Source: Bacillus carboniphilus
GTDB taxonomy: Bacteria > Bacillota > Bacilli > Bacillales > JC228
DNA: 64,000 bases
Assembly (NCBI RefSeq): GCF_039522365.1
Contig: NZ_BAAADJ010000023.1
Location: 186,001-250,000 of the forward strand
Reading direction: 5' to 3'
Positions 35,594 through 45,027 of the stretch are shown here, piece by piece. Numbering within the stretch: position 1 is the first letter of the stretch; every line of letters starts with the position of its first letter. The translations under genes were made by a program, and so were the position numbers. Under the pieces are notes generated by a model that saw nothing but the letters and a program-made list of their open reading frames with translations, searched no databases and had not been told where the DNA came from.

Positions 35594-36274
35594 ATGAAAA
35601 CGAAGCAGAATGTCATCATCAAAGGTACAAAAGACGGTCTTACTCTTCATTTAGACGATTCATGTTCGTTTTCTCAATTACTTGAAGAGCTAGAGATCAA
35701 GCTCTCTGGCCATTATGAAGGTCAGGAAGACAAACCTCTCGTTCAAGTACATATTCAAACAGGGCTCCGCTATTTGTCAGAGGATCAAAAGGAAGTATTG
35801 AGCGATCTTGTTAGACAAAAGAAAAACTTAGTGGTTGGTTCAATCCATAGCCAAGTCATAACGAGGGAAGAAGCCCAGAAGCTAAAAGAAGAGAATGAAA
35901 TTGTTTCAGTAACTAGGGTCATTCGTTCTGGACAAGTCTTAAAAGTACCGGGAGACCTTCTCTTAATTGGTGATGTTAATCCAGGTGGAACCGTAATAGC
36001 AGGTGGAAACATTTTTGTTATGGGTGTCTTAAGAGGGATTGCTCATGCAGGTTTCGAAGGAAATAAGGAAGCTGTAGTAGTGGCATCTAAAATGACCCCA
36101 TCTCAGCTGAGAATTGCAGATTCTTTTAATAGGGCACCCGATCAATACGATGAAAACGGTCATGATATGGAATGTGCCTATATAGATCAAGAAGGGCAGA
36201 TTGTAATTGACCGATTACAATCACTTATTCATCTTCGCCCTCAATTAACTCGAATTTTGGAAGGAGGACGGTAA
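35594..36274 (+). CDS. minC: Septum site-determining protein MinC
   Basis: Inhibitor of FtsZ ring formation, recruited by MinD. 226 aa: N-terminal FtsZ-inhibiting domain (1-100) and C-terminal beta-helix domain with [39 protein letters not shown], which binds MinD. ATG 35594 follows GAGGTGAC. A TACAAT at 35568-35573 may be its -10. Confidence 0.96.
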   Translation: MKTKQNVIIKGTKDGLTLHLDDSCSFSQLLEELEIKLSGHYEGQEDKPLVQVHIQTGLRYLSEDQKEVLSDLVRQKKNLVVGSIHSQVITREEAQKLKEENEIVSVTRVIRSGQVLKVPGDLLLIGDVNPGGTVIAGGNIFVMGVLRGIAHAGFEGNKEAVVVASKMTPSQLRIADSFNRAPDQYDENGHDMECAYIDQEGQIVIDRLQSLIHLRPQLTRILEGGR

Positions 36275-36276
36275 CA

Positions 36277-37083
36277 GTGGGAGAAGCAATTGTCATAACG
36301 TCAGGAAAAGGTGGAGTAGGAAAGACGACTACCTCCGCAAACTTAGGAACAGCATTAGCCCTGCAAGGGAAGAAAGTATGTTTAGTAGATACAGATATTG
36401 GACTGCGTAATCTAGATGTTGTCATGGGGCTAGAGAACAGGATCATATATGACCTTGTAGATGTTGTAGAAGGTCGCTGCAAATTACATCAGGCATTAGT
36501 TAAAGACAAGCGTTTTAATGACTTACTTTACTTATTACCTGCTGCTCAAACCAGTGATAAAACTGCCGTCAACCCTGAACAAATGGAGGAATTGGTTGAG
36601 CGCTTGAAGCAAGATTATGATTATATCATTATTGACTGTCCAGCCGGAATCGAGCAAGGCTATAAAAATGCAGTGGCTGGCGCCGATCAAGCCATTGTTG
36701 TGACAACGCCAGAGATTTCTTCGGTTCGTGACGCAGATAGAGTAATAGGTTTACTTGAAAAAGAAGAAGGCATGGAGCGTCCAAAACTCGTCATTAACCG
36801 TATTAGAAGTCATATGATGAAAAATGGGGACATGCTAGATGTTGATGAAATTGCCACTCATTTGTCCATCGAACTACTAGGAATTGTCTTCGATGATGAC
36901 CAAGTGATTAAAGCATCGAATGATGGAGAGCCGATTGTAATGAACCCAAATAGTCGTGCTTCCATTGCGTATCGAAATATTGCACGTAGAATTCTTGGAG
37001 AGTCCGTTCCTCTTCAACCATTGGATGCAAACGATAAAGGTATGTTTGCGAGATTGAAGAAGTTCTTTGGGGTTCGCGTCTAA
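36277..37083 (+). CDS. minD: Septum site-determining ATPase MinD
   Basis: Membrane-binding ATPase that places MinC at the poles. 268 aa with the deviant Walker A SGKGGVGKTTTSANLG, DTDIGLRNLDVVMGLENR and a C-terminal amphipathic helix (MFARLKKFFGVRV) that binds membrane. GTG 36277 is used, after AAGGAGGACGG. Two bases separate it from the minC stop. Confidence 0.98.
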   Translation: MGEAIVITSGKGGVGKTTTSANLGTALALQGKKVCLVDTDIGLRNLDVVMGLENRIIYDLVDVVEGRCKLHQALVKDKRFNDLLYLLPAAQTSDKTAVNPEQMEELVERLKQDYDYIIIDCPAGIEQGYKNAVAGADQAIVVTTPEISSVRDADRVIGLLEKEEGMERPKLVINRIRSHMMKNGDMLDVDEIATHLSIELLGIVFDDDQVIKASNDGEPIVMNPNSRASIAYRNIARRILGESVPLQPLDANDKGMFARLKKFFGVRV

Positions 37084-37099
37084 GTAAAATAGAAAATGA

Positions 37100-37147
37100 A
37101 AGAAGTGGAGATAAAACGGTTCGTTTTATCTCCACTTCTTTTTTATT
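37100..37147 (+). terminator. Terminator after minD
   Basis: A perfect 19-bp stem, 37100-37118 with 37122-37140 (AAGAAGTGGAG... / ...CTCCACTTCTT), loop of 3, then TTTTTATT. Confidence 0.97.
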
Positions 37148-37232
37148 ATACAATCCCCACAACAATCGATTCTATTTTTCTGGGACAGGTCATAGACTTG
37201 TACAAATGATTGAACCGGAAAGGTGGATCTAG

Positions 37233-37994
37233 ATGAATCGCGCTGATGAAATTAGAAAGCGAATTGCGAAACGCAAAAAAGAAAGAGTCCATAGAGAGTC
37301 AAATGAAAAGCGCTCACTTCTTCTCCCAGAGATTGAGGAGCAACACGGATTTGAACGGATGATGTCCTATGAAACCGGACCTGAAAAAACACCTACATTA
37401 TTCAGAAAAGAAGTCATCATTTTTAAAATTTTAGCTTCGGCGTGTTTATTTTTATTGACGGCTATTCTTTTCAAAAGTACGGGTAGTTCATTGGATTCTC
37501 TAAGAGTGTTTGTCGAGGATACATTTGAGAAGGACTTTCAGTTTGCAGCCGTTTCTGAATGGTATGAAGACCGATTTGGAGAGCCTTTAGCCTTTTTGCC
37601 AACGGATTCGACTGAGAACGAACCAAACATGATGGTGGAATATGCTGTACCAGCTTCAGGAAAAGTGACTCAATCTTTTACCATAAATGATCAAGGAGTA
37701 ACGATAGAAACCGGAAAAGATGCACCAGTCAAGGCTGTCAAAGAAGGTGTTGTTGTTTTTGCAGGAAATAAAGATGATACGGGCCAAACTGTTATTATCC
37801 AGCACAGTGATGAAACCATCACTTGGTACGGTCACTTAAAAGATATATCGGTTTCTTATAATGATCGAGTATCAACAGGTAAAGAAGTAGGTGTGGTATC
37901 AGATAGCGACATTGGGAATAAGGGCGAATTTTATTTTGCTATCAAAAAAGGAAATGAATTTATTGACCCCATCCAGGTGATATCCTTTGAATAA
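37233..37994 (+). CDS. spoIVFA: Stage IV sporulation protein FA
   Basis: Sporulation membrane protein that anchors and inhibits the SpoIVFB protease until the signal from SpoIVB arrives, so controlling pro-sigma-K processing. 253 aa: basic N terminus, one membrane helix (ILASACLFLLTAILFKS, about 67-85) and a C-terminal LytM-like (M23) domain (GKVTQSFTINDQGVTIETGK to the end) that is probably inactive. It overlaps spoIVFB by 8 bp. Confidence 0.94.
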   Translation: MNRADEIRKRIAKRKKERVHRESNEKRSLLLPEIEEQHGFERMMSYETGPEKTPTLFRKEVIIFKILASACLFLLTAILFKSTGSSLDSLRVFVEDTFEKDFQFAAVSEWYEDRFGEPLAFLPTDSTENEPNMMVEYAVPASGKVTQSFTINDQGVTIETGKDAPVKAVKEGVVVFAGNKDDTGQTVIIQHSDETITWYGHLKDISVSYNDRVSTGKEVGVVSDSDIGNKGEFYFAIKKGNEFIDPIQVISFE

Positions 37995-38853
37995 ATGGCT
38001 CCTTTTCTTTAAAAAAATACATATACATCCACTATTCTGGCTTGTTATGGGAATATCCATGATGACAGCTAGATTTACAGAAGTAATCGTACTATTTACG
38101 ATTGTATTCCTACATGAATTAGGACATGGGCTTACGGCCCATTTTTTTTCATGGAGAATAAAAAAAATATCACTTCTTCCATTTGGTGGAGTAGCGGAAA
38201 TGGACGAACATGGAAACCGACCGTTAAAAGAAGAACTGTTCGTAGTATTAGCGGGTCCCCTGCAACATGTTTGGATTCAGGCAGTATTATGGGGATTATA
38301 TGATAACATGCTCATTCATCCGGACGACTATAAACTATGGGCAAGTTTTAATGCGACAATCCTTTTAATAAATCTATTGCCGGCGTGGCCATTAGATGGG
38401 GGAAAACTCTTATTTGTAGGACTCTCCTATTTCTGTACGTTCCGGAATGCTCACCTTTATACCCTTTATGTGACAGCAGTTATTTGTACGTTATCATTGA
38501 TTACGATTCTATTGTGGAACCCATATCACCTAAATAGCTGGGTTATTTGGTTATTTCTTTTGTTTTCTCTCTGGAAGGAATGGAAGCAGAGACAATATGT
38601 GTTTATTCGGTTCCTACTTGAAAGGTATTACGGGAAGAAGAAGATTGAATACCGAAATGTACATTCCATTCAAGTCAATCCAGAAGTCCCGATACAAGAT
38701 GTATTAGACTTATTTCATCGTGGGCGAAAGCATAATATTCGGGTTAATGGAAGTGATCAATCCACAACCCTAGATGAAAATGAATTACTACATGCCTTTT
38801 TTGCTGATAAGCTTTACAAAGGGAAGGTTGGAGACTTATTGTATATGTACTAG
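37987..38853 (+). CDS. spoIVFB: Stage IV sporulation protein FB, pro-sigma-K protease
   Basis: Intramembrane site-2 metalloprotease that cleaves pro-sigma-K in the mother cell. 288 aa with the zinc motif FLHELGHG, second metal-ligand motif NLLPAWPLDGGK, several membrane helices and a C-terminal CBS-like domain. TTG 37987 lies inside the end of spoIVFA, so the two are translationally coupled. Confidence 0.95.
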   Translation: MNKWLLFFKKIHIHPLFWLVMGISMMTARFTEVIVLFTIVFLHELGHGLTAHFFSWRIKKISLLPFGGVAEMDEHGNRPLKEELFVVLAGPLQHVWIQAVLWGLYDNMLIHPDDYKLWASFNATILLINLLPAWPLDGGKLLFVGLSYFCTFRNAHLYTLYVTAVICTLSLITILLWNPYHLNSWVIWLFLLFSLWKEWKQRQYVFIRFLLERYYGKKKIEYRNVHSIQVNPEVPIQDVLDLFHRGRKHNIRVNGSDQSTTLDENELLHAFFADKLYKGKVGDLLYMY

Positions 38854-38876
38854 ACTCGCTTCCTGAGGTGACGAAA

Positions 38877-40319
38877 TTGAATGAAATCATTGTCAATATG
38901 ACTACCTCCCAGCAACGATTTGCTTTATTAAAGAACGGAAAACTAGAGCACTTTTACATGGAACAACCTAACAATTATCTACCAGTCGGGACAATTTGTG
39001 TAGGGGTTGTGAAGGATGTTGTCGTTGGGATGAATGCAGCCTTTATCGAAATTGGTGAGGAAAAATTAGGGTTTCTTCATAAGGAGGATCTCCCTTCCTA
39101 TCAATTATCTGGTTTCCCTTTAGAACAAAAGAAAAGTATGAGCATTTCAAAATTCTTACATAAAGGTGAGAAGGTTATCGTTCAGGTGAAAAAAGAACCG
39201 ATTGGGGATAAAGGGGCAAGATTAACAGGGCTTGTTGAATGGCCAGGAACACATCTTATTTATTTACCCTACAGCCAGTATGTGGCAGTATCTAAAAAAT
39301 TGGATTCATCCCTAGCAGAGAAATGGAGAGAGACGGCTAAGCAATGGTTGGATGGAAAAGAAGGTGTTCTAATTCGAACAAGTAGTGCTGAACAACCAGA
39401 AGAAACCGTTTATCAAGAGCTCCTCCAATTAAAGGAACTAAGTCAAAAGCATGTTAATCAGCTCCCTTTTACGAAAGCACCTAAAGTATTATTTGAGCCC
39501 AATCGAATGTTCAAGGAACTTGAAGCGTTTCTTCAACGTCTAGAAGGTGGCATCATTTGGGTTGATCAAATGGACGCGTATAAATATTTTCAATCTAACT
39601 TACCTCCATCAGTTGAGTGGCAGGTTCGCTTGTATCAAGGCACTGAGGGTATTTTTAATCACTATCGACTCGAAGTTGAAATTGAGAAGCTGTTATCAAA
39701 GCATGTATGGTTATCCAATGGAGCTAGTTTGACTATAGATGAAACAGAAGCACTTTGCTCCATAGATGTTAACACCGGGAAATTTATCGGAAAGAGCCAT
39801 CAGCAACAAACCGTATTAAAAACGAATCAACTGGCCGCCGTAGAAGCGGCAAGACAAATCCGCTTACGTGACCTTGCTGGAATTATCGTGATTGATTTTA
39901 TTGATTTGAAGTCAGAAGAACTAAGGGAAAGTGTAAGGCGAACCTTTATCCAAGAGACGAAAAAAGACCATAGAACGATACAGGTTGGCTCTTTTCATGA
40001 ACTTGGCCTGTTAATTTTGACTAGAAAAAGAACGGGAGATTCGTTGCGAAAAAGGTTAATGGTTCCCTGCTCGGTTTGTTCTGGATTGGGACAGGTTCAT
40101 AGTCCAGAAGCTTTAGCTTTCACTTTACAAAGAGAGCTATTAGAAAAAAGAGATGCTGAAGTTATACATATTGAAGCGACTTCCGATGTAATGGATTGTT
40201 TCCAGAAAGGAAGGAACCCTCTCCAAACCCATCTAGAAGAAAGCTTGAAATTTAAGCTTGAGTTTCGTAGGATCGAACATCCTCATCCTTCTTATAAAAT
40301 AACGCGAATTGATGTATAA
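38877..40319 (+). CDS. rng: Ribonuclease G (RNase E/G family)
   Basis: Single-strand endoribonuclease. 480 aa: an S1-like RNA-binding part at residues 30-110 (PVGTICVGVVKDVVVGMNAAFIEIG, FLHKEDL), catalytic DNase-I-like region with CSIDVNTGKFIG and AGIIVIDFIDL, and a zinc-link CSVCSGLGQV. TTG 38877 is 6 bp after GAGGTG (38865-38870); GTG 38868 overlaps the site. B. subtilis has no such enzyme; here it sits between spoIVFB and rplU. Confidence 0.94.
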   Translation: MNEIIVNMTTSQQRFALLKNGKLEHFYMEQPNNYLPVGTICVGVVKDVVVGMNAAFIEIGEEKLGFLHKEDLPSYQLSGFPLEQKKSMSISKFLHKGEKVIVQVKKEPIGDKGARLTGLVEWPGTHLIYLPYSQYVAVSKKLDSSLAEKWRETAKQWLDGKEGVLIRTSSAEQPEETVYQELLQLKELSQKHVNQLPFTKAPKVLFEPNRMFKELEAFLQRLEGGIIWVDQMDAYKYFQSNLPPSVEWQVRLYQGTEGIFNHYRLEVEIEKLLSKHVWLSNGASLTIDETEALCSIDVNTGKFIGKSHQQQTVLKTNQLAAVEAARQIRLRDLAGIIVIDFIDLKSEELRESVRRTFIQETKKDHRTIQVGSFHELGLLILTRKRTGDSLRKRLMVPCSVCSGLGQVHSPEALAFTLQRELLEKRDAEVIHIEATSDVMDCFQKGRNPLQTHLEESLKFKLEFRRIEHPHPSYKITRIDV

Positions 40320-40347
40320 TAGAAGGCGTGTGTTACTCTATTTTTTA

Positions 40348-40377
40348 TTGACACTATGAGAAATAATATGGTATAGT
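40348..40377 (+). promoter_or_regulatory. Promoter of the rplU operon
   Basis: Perfect TTGACA (40348-40353), 18 bp, then TATAGT (40372-40377) with an extended TGg just before it. Strong sigma-A promoter, as expected for ribosomal genes. Confidence 0.88.
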
Positions 40378-40385
40378 TTTTGATG

Positions 40386-40476
40386 TTAGTTTGTAGCACC
40401 CGTGCTACAACCGCTCGGTCTTAGGTTATAAGATAAAGGTCCCCTTTACACCTAATGTCGGCGAGTCTGAGTCCAT
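40386..40476 (+). ncRNA. L21 leader (ribosomal protein autoregulation element)
   Basis: Three helices are visible: TTGTAGCA/TGCTACAA (40391-40398 with 40403-40410); CTCG plus TTAGGT with ACCTAA plus CGAG (40414-40426 with 40450-40465); and inside it AAAGG/CCTTT (40435-40439 with 40443-40447). Position before rplU matches the Bacillales L21 leader, thought to bind L21 and repress its own operon. The ribosome site AAGGAGGTG follows. Confidence 0.85.
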
Positions 40477-40491
40477 AAGGAGGTGCCAAGT

Positions 40492-40800
40492 ATGTACGCA
40501 ATTATCGAAACTGGTGGTAAACAACTTAAAGTTGAAGAAGGTCAAGCTATCTTCATTGAAAAGCTAGATGTTGAAGCTGGAGAAACTGTAACTTTTGATA
40601 AAGTTCTTTTCGTAGGTGGAGACGCAGTTAAAGTAGGTAGCCCAGTAGTTGAAGGTGCGACTGTAACTGCTAAAGTTGAAAAGCAAGGTCGTCAAAAGAA
40701 ACTAGTAGTATTCAAGTATAAGGCGAAGAAAAACCAACGCAAAAAGCAAGGTCATCGTCAGCCATATACGAAAGTAGTTATTGAAAAAATCAACGCATAA
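40492..40800 (+). CDS. rplU: Ribosomal protein L21
   Basis: Large-subunit protein, 102 aa, starting [18 protein letters not shown] and ending with [25 protein letters not shown] 40492 follows AAGGAGGTG (40478-40486). First gene of the rplU-prp-rpmA operon. Confidence 0.98.
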   Translation: MYAIIETGGKQLKVEEGQAIFIEKLDVEAGETVTFDKVLFVGGDAVKVGSPVVEGATVTAKVEKQGRQKKLVVFKYKAKKNQRKKQGHRQPYTKVVIEKINA

Positions 40801-40815
40801 GGCTGTTGATCAATT

Positions 40816-41151
40816 ATGATTCGAGTAACAGTAAACAAAGATTCGAAAAGAATGACCTCTTTTCTTCTCGAAGGCCATGCTGAATTTGCGGAAGCTGGAC
40901 AGGATTTAGTTTGTGCAGGAGCTTCGGCCGTAACCTTCGGCGCTATAAACGCTGTCGAGGACTTACTTGGTATTGAACTCCCTGTTGAACAAAGAGGTGG
41001 CGGCGGATATCTCCGTTGTACTTTACCGAATCTTGAGGATAAAGAAGTGGATGATAAAGTCCAATTGATCATGGCTTCAATGATCTCTTCTTTAGAAACG
41101 ATACAAAGAGACTATAAGTCATACATTAAAATAACCTACCACAAAAAGTAG
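40816..41151 (+). CDS. prp: Prp cysteine protease for L27 (YsxB)
   Basis: Removes the N-terminal extension of ribosomal protein L27 in Firmicutes. 111 aa, with the catalytic pair His and Cys in LEGHAEFAEAGQDLVCAGASAV. Its substrate is the next gene, whose product carries the cleavable extension. Confidence 0.94.
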   Translation: MIRVTVNKDSKRMTSFLLEGHAEFAEAGQDLVCAGASAVTFGAINAVEDLLGIELPVEQRGGGGYLRCTLPNLEDKEVDDKVQLIMASMISSLETIQRDYKSYIKITYHKK

Positions 41152-41163
41152 GAGGTGGAATAA

Positions 41164-41454
<291 letters not shown>

Positions 41455-41462
41455 GGGTTTAG

Positions 41463-41505
41463 AGGGCTCTAGTCTATATTTAGGCTAGAGCTTTCTTTTT
41501 TGTTT
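41463..41505 (+). terminator. Terminator after rpmA
   Basis: AGGGCTCTAGTCTA pairs with TAGGCTAGAGCTTT (41463-41476 with 41481-41494, three G-U pairs), then TCTTTTTTGTTTTTT. Confidence 0.9.
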
Positions 41506-41617
41506 TTTGAATAGTGATCTCATCCCCAAAAAAGAGCTTTAAAAGAGAAGTGCTATGGTTCTGAATGCTTATTTGTTATACTTACTAGTAAAATAGAAAA
41601 AAATTAGGGGAAAGATA

Positions 41618-42151
41618 ATGGGAGATCCTAAAAATGTAGTTGATATTCTTCGTCATGCACGTCATGACTGGTTAAATAAGCTCCAACTAATTAAAGGAAA
41701 CCTTGAGCTTGGAAAAACAGAACGTGCAAAAGAGATTATTGATGAAATCATAATAGAAGCTAGACACGAATCTGATCTAAGTAACATTGGATTAAATCAG
41801 TTTTCAACATTTTTATTAACATATAATTGGAAACAACATTTTTTTATACTTGAATTTGAAGTATTAGAGCTCTCTGGTACATTTCCATTAGAAGACCAAT
41901 ACATAACTAATTGGTTAAAGGGACTATTTCAACACCTGGAAGAGTCGTTAAATCCATATGGAGAGAACCATGTTTCTTTATCGATAGAAGTAAAACCGGA
42001 TTGGTCTCGATTTATAGTAGATATTCGTGGAGAATTTTTGCCAGATGCTCACATTTTAAATTACATACATATGCATCCTATAACTAGAGGCACTATAGAA
42101 GTGGCAGATGAAATGGATAGTGACTTATCCATTGAGATTACAATTAGTTAA
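41618..42151 (+). CDS. spo0B: Sporulation phosphotransferase Spo0B
   Basis: Passes phosphate from Spo0F to Spo0A in the sporulation phosphorelay. 177 aa; the N-terminal helix LRHARHDWLNKLQLIKGNLEL contains the phosphoacceptor His (His16 here) and the C-terminal domain has a degenerate kinase fold. The place before obg is conserved. Confidence 0.93.
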   Translation: MGDPKNVVDILRHARHDWLNKLQLIKGNLELGKTERAKEIIDEIIIEARHESDLSNIGLNQFSTFLLTYNWKQHFFILEFEVLELSGTFPLEDQYITNWLKGLFQHLEESLNPYGENHVSLSIEVKPDWSRFIVDIRGEFLPDAHILNYIHMHPITRGTIEVADEMDSDLSIEITIS

Positions 42152-42173
42152 GGTTTCGCTAGGAGGACAATAG

Positions 42174-43457
42174 ATGTTTGTCGATCAAGTTAAGATTTAC
42201 GTAAAAGGTGGAGACGGTGGAAACGGAATGGTCGCTTTCCGTCGTGAAAAATATGTACCAATGGGTGGTCCTGCCGGTGGAGACGGCGGTAAAGGAGCAG
42301 ACGTTGTATTTGAAGTAGAAGAAGGCTTAAGAACATTAGTTGACTTTCGTTACAAAAGGCATTTTAAAGCTCCAAGAGGAGAGCATGGTATGTCTAAGAG
42401 CATGCATGGTAAAAATGCTCAAGATATGGTAGTCAAAGTACCACCAGGAACGGTTGTAAAAGTTGCTGATACAGGTGAAGTCATTGCAGACCTAACTCAA
42501 CATGGACAAAGAGCAGTCGTTGCAAAAGGTGGAAGAGGTGGAAGAGGAAACATTCGTTTTGCTACACCTGCAAATCCAGCACCGGAATTGTCTGAAAATG
42601 GGGAACCAGGACAAGAGAGAGACATTATTTTAGAACTAAAATTATTAGCAGATGTAGGTTTAGTCGGGTTTCCTAGTGTCGGAAAGTCCACTTTACTGTC
42701 TGTAGTTTCCTCTGCCCGTCCCAAAATTGGGGAGTACCATTTCACAACGCTAGTACCAAACTTAGGAGTTGTTGAAACGGGAGATGGTCGTAGTTTTGTT
42801 ATGGCAGACTTACCTGGTCTAATTGAAGGAGCTCACCAAGGCGTGGGACTTGGCTTCCAATTCTTACGTCATATTGAGAGAACCCGTGTCATTGTACATG
42901 TGATTGATATGGCCGCTGTTGAAGGAAGAGACCCATATGATGACTTTGTGACAATCCAACAGGAAATGGAGCAATATAATCTTCGTTTGTCAGAGCGTCC
43001 AATGATTATTGTAGCGAATAAGATGGACGTTCCAGAAGCAGAGGAAAACCTGAAGACCTTTAAAGAAAAGTTGGACAAGGATTATCCAATCTTCCCAATC
43101 TCAGCTGTTACACGTGATGGGGTTCGAGATTTACTCTTTATGGTAGCGGATGTTCTCGAAGACACGCCTGAGTTCCCATTAGATATTGAGGAGCCAAAGG
43201 AAGAGCGAGTACTTTATAAACATGAAAGTAAAGAGTCGGAGTTCAATATTCAACGTGAGCCGGATGGCACCTTCGTTGTTTTCGGAGAAAAGTTGGAACG
43301 TTTGTTTAAGATGACTGATTTTACAAGAGACGAATCTGTGAAAAGATTTGCTCGTCAGCTAAGAGGTATGGGTATTGATGAAGCACTAAGACAAAGAGGT
43401 GCTACTGACGGGGATATCGTCCGTATTATGGACTATGAGTTTGAGTTTATTGATTAA
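42174..43457 (+). CDS. obgE: GTPase Obg
   Basis: Essential ribosome-associated GTPase also linked to stress and sporulation. 427 aa: Gly-rich Obg domain (1-158), G domain with [28 protein letters not shown] and NKMD, and a C-terminal OCT domain. The G-rich fold repeats ([15 protein letters not shown]) are clear. Confidence 0.98.
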   Translation: MFVDQVKIYVKGGDGGNGMVAFRREKYVPMGGPAGGDGGKGADVVFEVEEGLRTLVDFRYKRHFKAPRGEHGMSKSMHGKNAQDMVVKVPPGTVVKVADTGEVIADLTQHGQRAVVAKGGRGGRGNIRFATPANPAPELSENGEPGQERDIILELKLLADVGLVGFPSVGKSTLLSVVSSARPKIGEYHFTTLVPNLGVVETGDGRSFVMADLPGLIEGAHQGVGLGFQFLRHIERTRVIVHVIDMAAVEGRDPYDDFVTIQQEMEQYNLRLSERPMIIVANKMDVPEAEENLKTFKEKLDKDYPIFPISAVTRDGVRDLLFMVADVLEDTPEFPLDIEEPKEERVLYKHESKESEFNIQREPDGTFVVFGEKLERLFKMTDFTRDESVKRFARQLRGMGIDEALRQRGATDGDIVRIMDYEFEFID

Positions 43458-43505
43458 TTTTTCTACCAAGATATAGATCAGAGAAGACAACTGGGGGAGT
43501 GAACC

Positions 43506-44378
43506 ATGAAGATTGGATACTTAGGTCCACAAACAACCTTTACGCATGAGGCAGCGATGACGTTCTTTCCAAAAGGTGAGCTCATCCCTTTTACAACAAT
43601 ACCGGCAACAATGGATGGATTACAAAATGGAGATGTGGATGTAGCAGTTGTCCCCATTGAGAATACATTAGAGGGTTCCGTGAATATTACAATGGATTAC
43701 TTAATTCACGAAACCCATGAACCTATTGTGGCGGAATTGATTTTACCAATAAAGCAACATTTAATGGTGCTTCCACAATATGCAGAAGAATGGACCTCGA
43801 TGGAGAAAATTTATTCGCATTCACATGCTTTGGCACAATGTCACCGTTTTTTACATGAACACCTTTCCAATGTGCCAAAAGAAGAGACGACTTCAACAGC
43901 AGCTGCTGCCCTAAAAGTTAGTCAGGAGAGTAGCCGGAATATAGGAGCCATAGCCAATGAGCTAGCAGCAAATCATCATGGACTCAAGATAGTAAAAAAA
44001 GATATCCACGATTCTAAAAATAACCATACAAGGTTTGCTATTCTTTCAAAAGAATCGTTTAAAAATCATGGGGAGCATCAAGGAATCCTTCTTAAATCTC
44101 ATAAAACGACCATTACCGTAACATTGCCGATGGATGAAGCTGGGACATTACATCAAGTTTTATCTGCATTTGCATGGAGAAAATTGAACTTGAGTAAAAT
44201 TGAATCCAGGCCGATGAAAACGGGTCTAGGACATTACTACTTCATTATTGATATAGAAAAAAAGTGGGATGATGTGTTAATACCTGGAGCGATTCAGGAA
44301 CTGGAGGCAATCGGTTGTGGGGTAAGAATCCTTGGGACTTATCCTTCTTATAGTCGAACAGTACCAAATAATAAGTAA
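43506..44378 (+). CDS. pheA: Prephenate dehydratase
   Basis: Converts prephenate to phenylpyruvate for phenylalanine synthesis. 290 aa: periplasmic-binding-like catalytic domain (GYLGPQTTFTHEAA, PIENTLEGSVNITMDYL, NNHTRFAILSK with the TRF motif) and a C-terminal ACT domain (TVTLPMDEAGTLHQVLSAFAW, LSKIESRP) for feedback by phenylalanine. In B. subtilis pheB lies between obg and pheA; it is missing here. Confidence 0.96.
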   Translation: MKIGYLGPQTTFTHEAAMTFFPKGELIPFTTIPATMDGLQNGDVDVAVVPIENTLEGSVNITMDYLIHETHEPIVAELILPIKQHLMVLPQYAEEWTSMEKIYSHSHALAQCHRFLHEHLSNVPKEETTSTAAAALKVSQESSRNIGAIANELAANHHGLKIVKKDIHDSKNNHTRFAILSKESFKNHGEHQGILLKSHKTTITVTLPMDEAGTLHQVLSAFAWRKLNLSKIESRPMKTGLGHYYFIIDIEKKWDDVLIPGAIQELEAIGCGVRILGTYPSYSRTVPNNK

Positions 44379-44419
44379 GAAAAGCGGGCATTAACGGAAA
44401 CTGTGTCCGGCTAAAGTAA

Positions 44420-44462
44420 AAAGGATGAGCAGAAACCTAGTTTTCTGCTCATCCTTTATTTA
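44420..44462. terminator. Bidirectional terminator between pheA and niaR
   Basis: AAAGGATGAGCAGAAA (44420-44435) pairs perfectly with TTTCTGCTCATCCTTT (44442-44457). T-rich on the plus side (ATTTAT) and better on the minus side (TTTTTAC). Confidence 0.88.
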
Positions 44463-44480
44463 TATGGCTTATCACACCGT

Positions 44481-45014
44481 TTAACTTGGAATCACTAAGA
44501 ACCCAGCTCTTTTCAATGCCTCTTCAACCTCATCTAGCTGTTCTTCATTTTGGGCTGATATGGTATGTAGGTGATAGCCTTCGGTTAGCTCGGAAAGTAA
44601 TGCGGCTTTTTTCTTTTTAATTTGCTCCATAAACAAGCCAACCTCACGGCGGTTAGAGACCATCACTGAAGCCTTTAAATCACCGTATATGGGATGTTCA
44701 ATGGTTACATCTTTCACGGTTACACCGTAGTCAACGATAAGCTGTAATTCCTCTTCCGTTCTTTCAGGTGGATGATAACTGGCAATAATCCGTTCAAATT
44801 TGGTTGCTGGTTCTTTTTCCATATAGACATAGCCCTGGCTTGTAGCCATGATAGGCTCATTTTTGGCCTTTAGGAGGGTGATATCTCCTACTATTACTTG
44901 TCTACTGACATTAGCTTGTTTAGCGAGCTCGCTTCCTGTCAGTGGCTCTTGTGATTGCTTTAACAGATTTAAAATGTAATTCCTTCTATCCTCACCTAAT
45001 AATTTGTCACTCAT
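44481..45014 (-). CDS. niaR: NAD biosynthesis repressor NiaR (YrxA), HTH plus 3H domain
   Basis: Nicotinic-acid-responsive repressor of NAD genes. 177 aa: N-terminal winged helix (LTGSELAKQANVSRQVIVGDITLLKA) and a C-terminal 3H domain with conserved His residues (ASYHPPERT, IEHPIYGDL, GYHLHTISAQ) that bind a metal and nicotinate. ATG at 45014 follows AAAGGAGAGGG on the minus strand; a longer frame overlaps nifS. It is downstream of nifS in the same operon. Confidence 0.93.
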   Translation of the reverse strand: MSDKLLGEDRRNYILNLLKQSQEPLTGSELAKQANVSRQVIVGDITLLKAKNEPIMATSQGYVYMEKEPATKFERIIASYHPPERTEEELQLIVDYGVTVKDVTIEHPIYGDLKASVMVSNRREVGLFMEQIKKKKAALLSELTEGYHLHTISAQNEEQLDEVEEALKRAGFLVIPS

Positions 45015-45027
45015 ACTCCCTCTCCTT

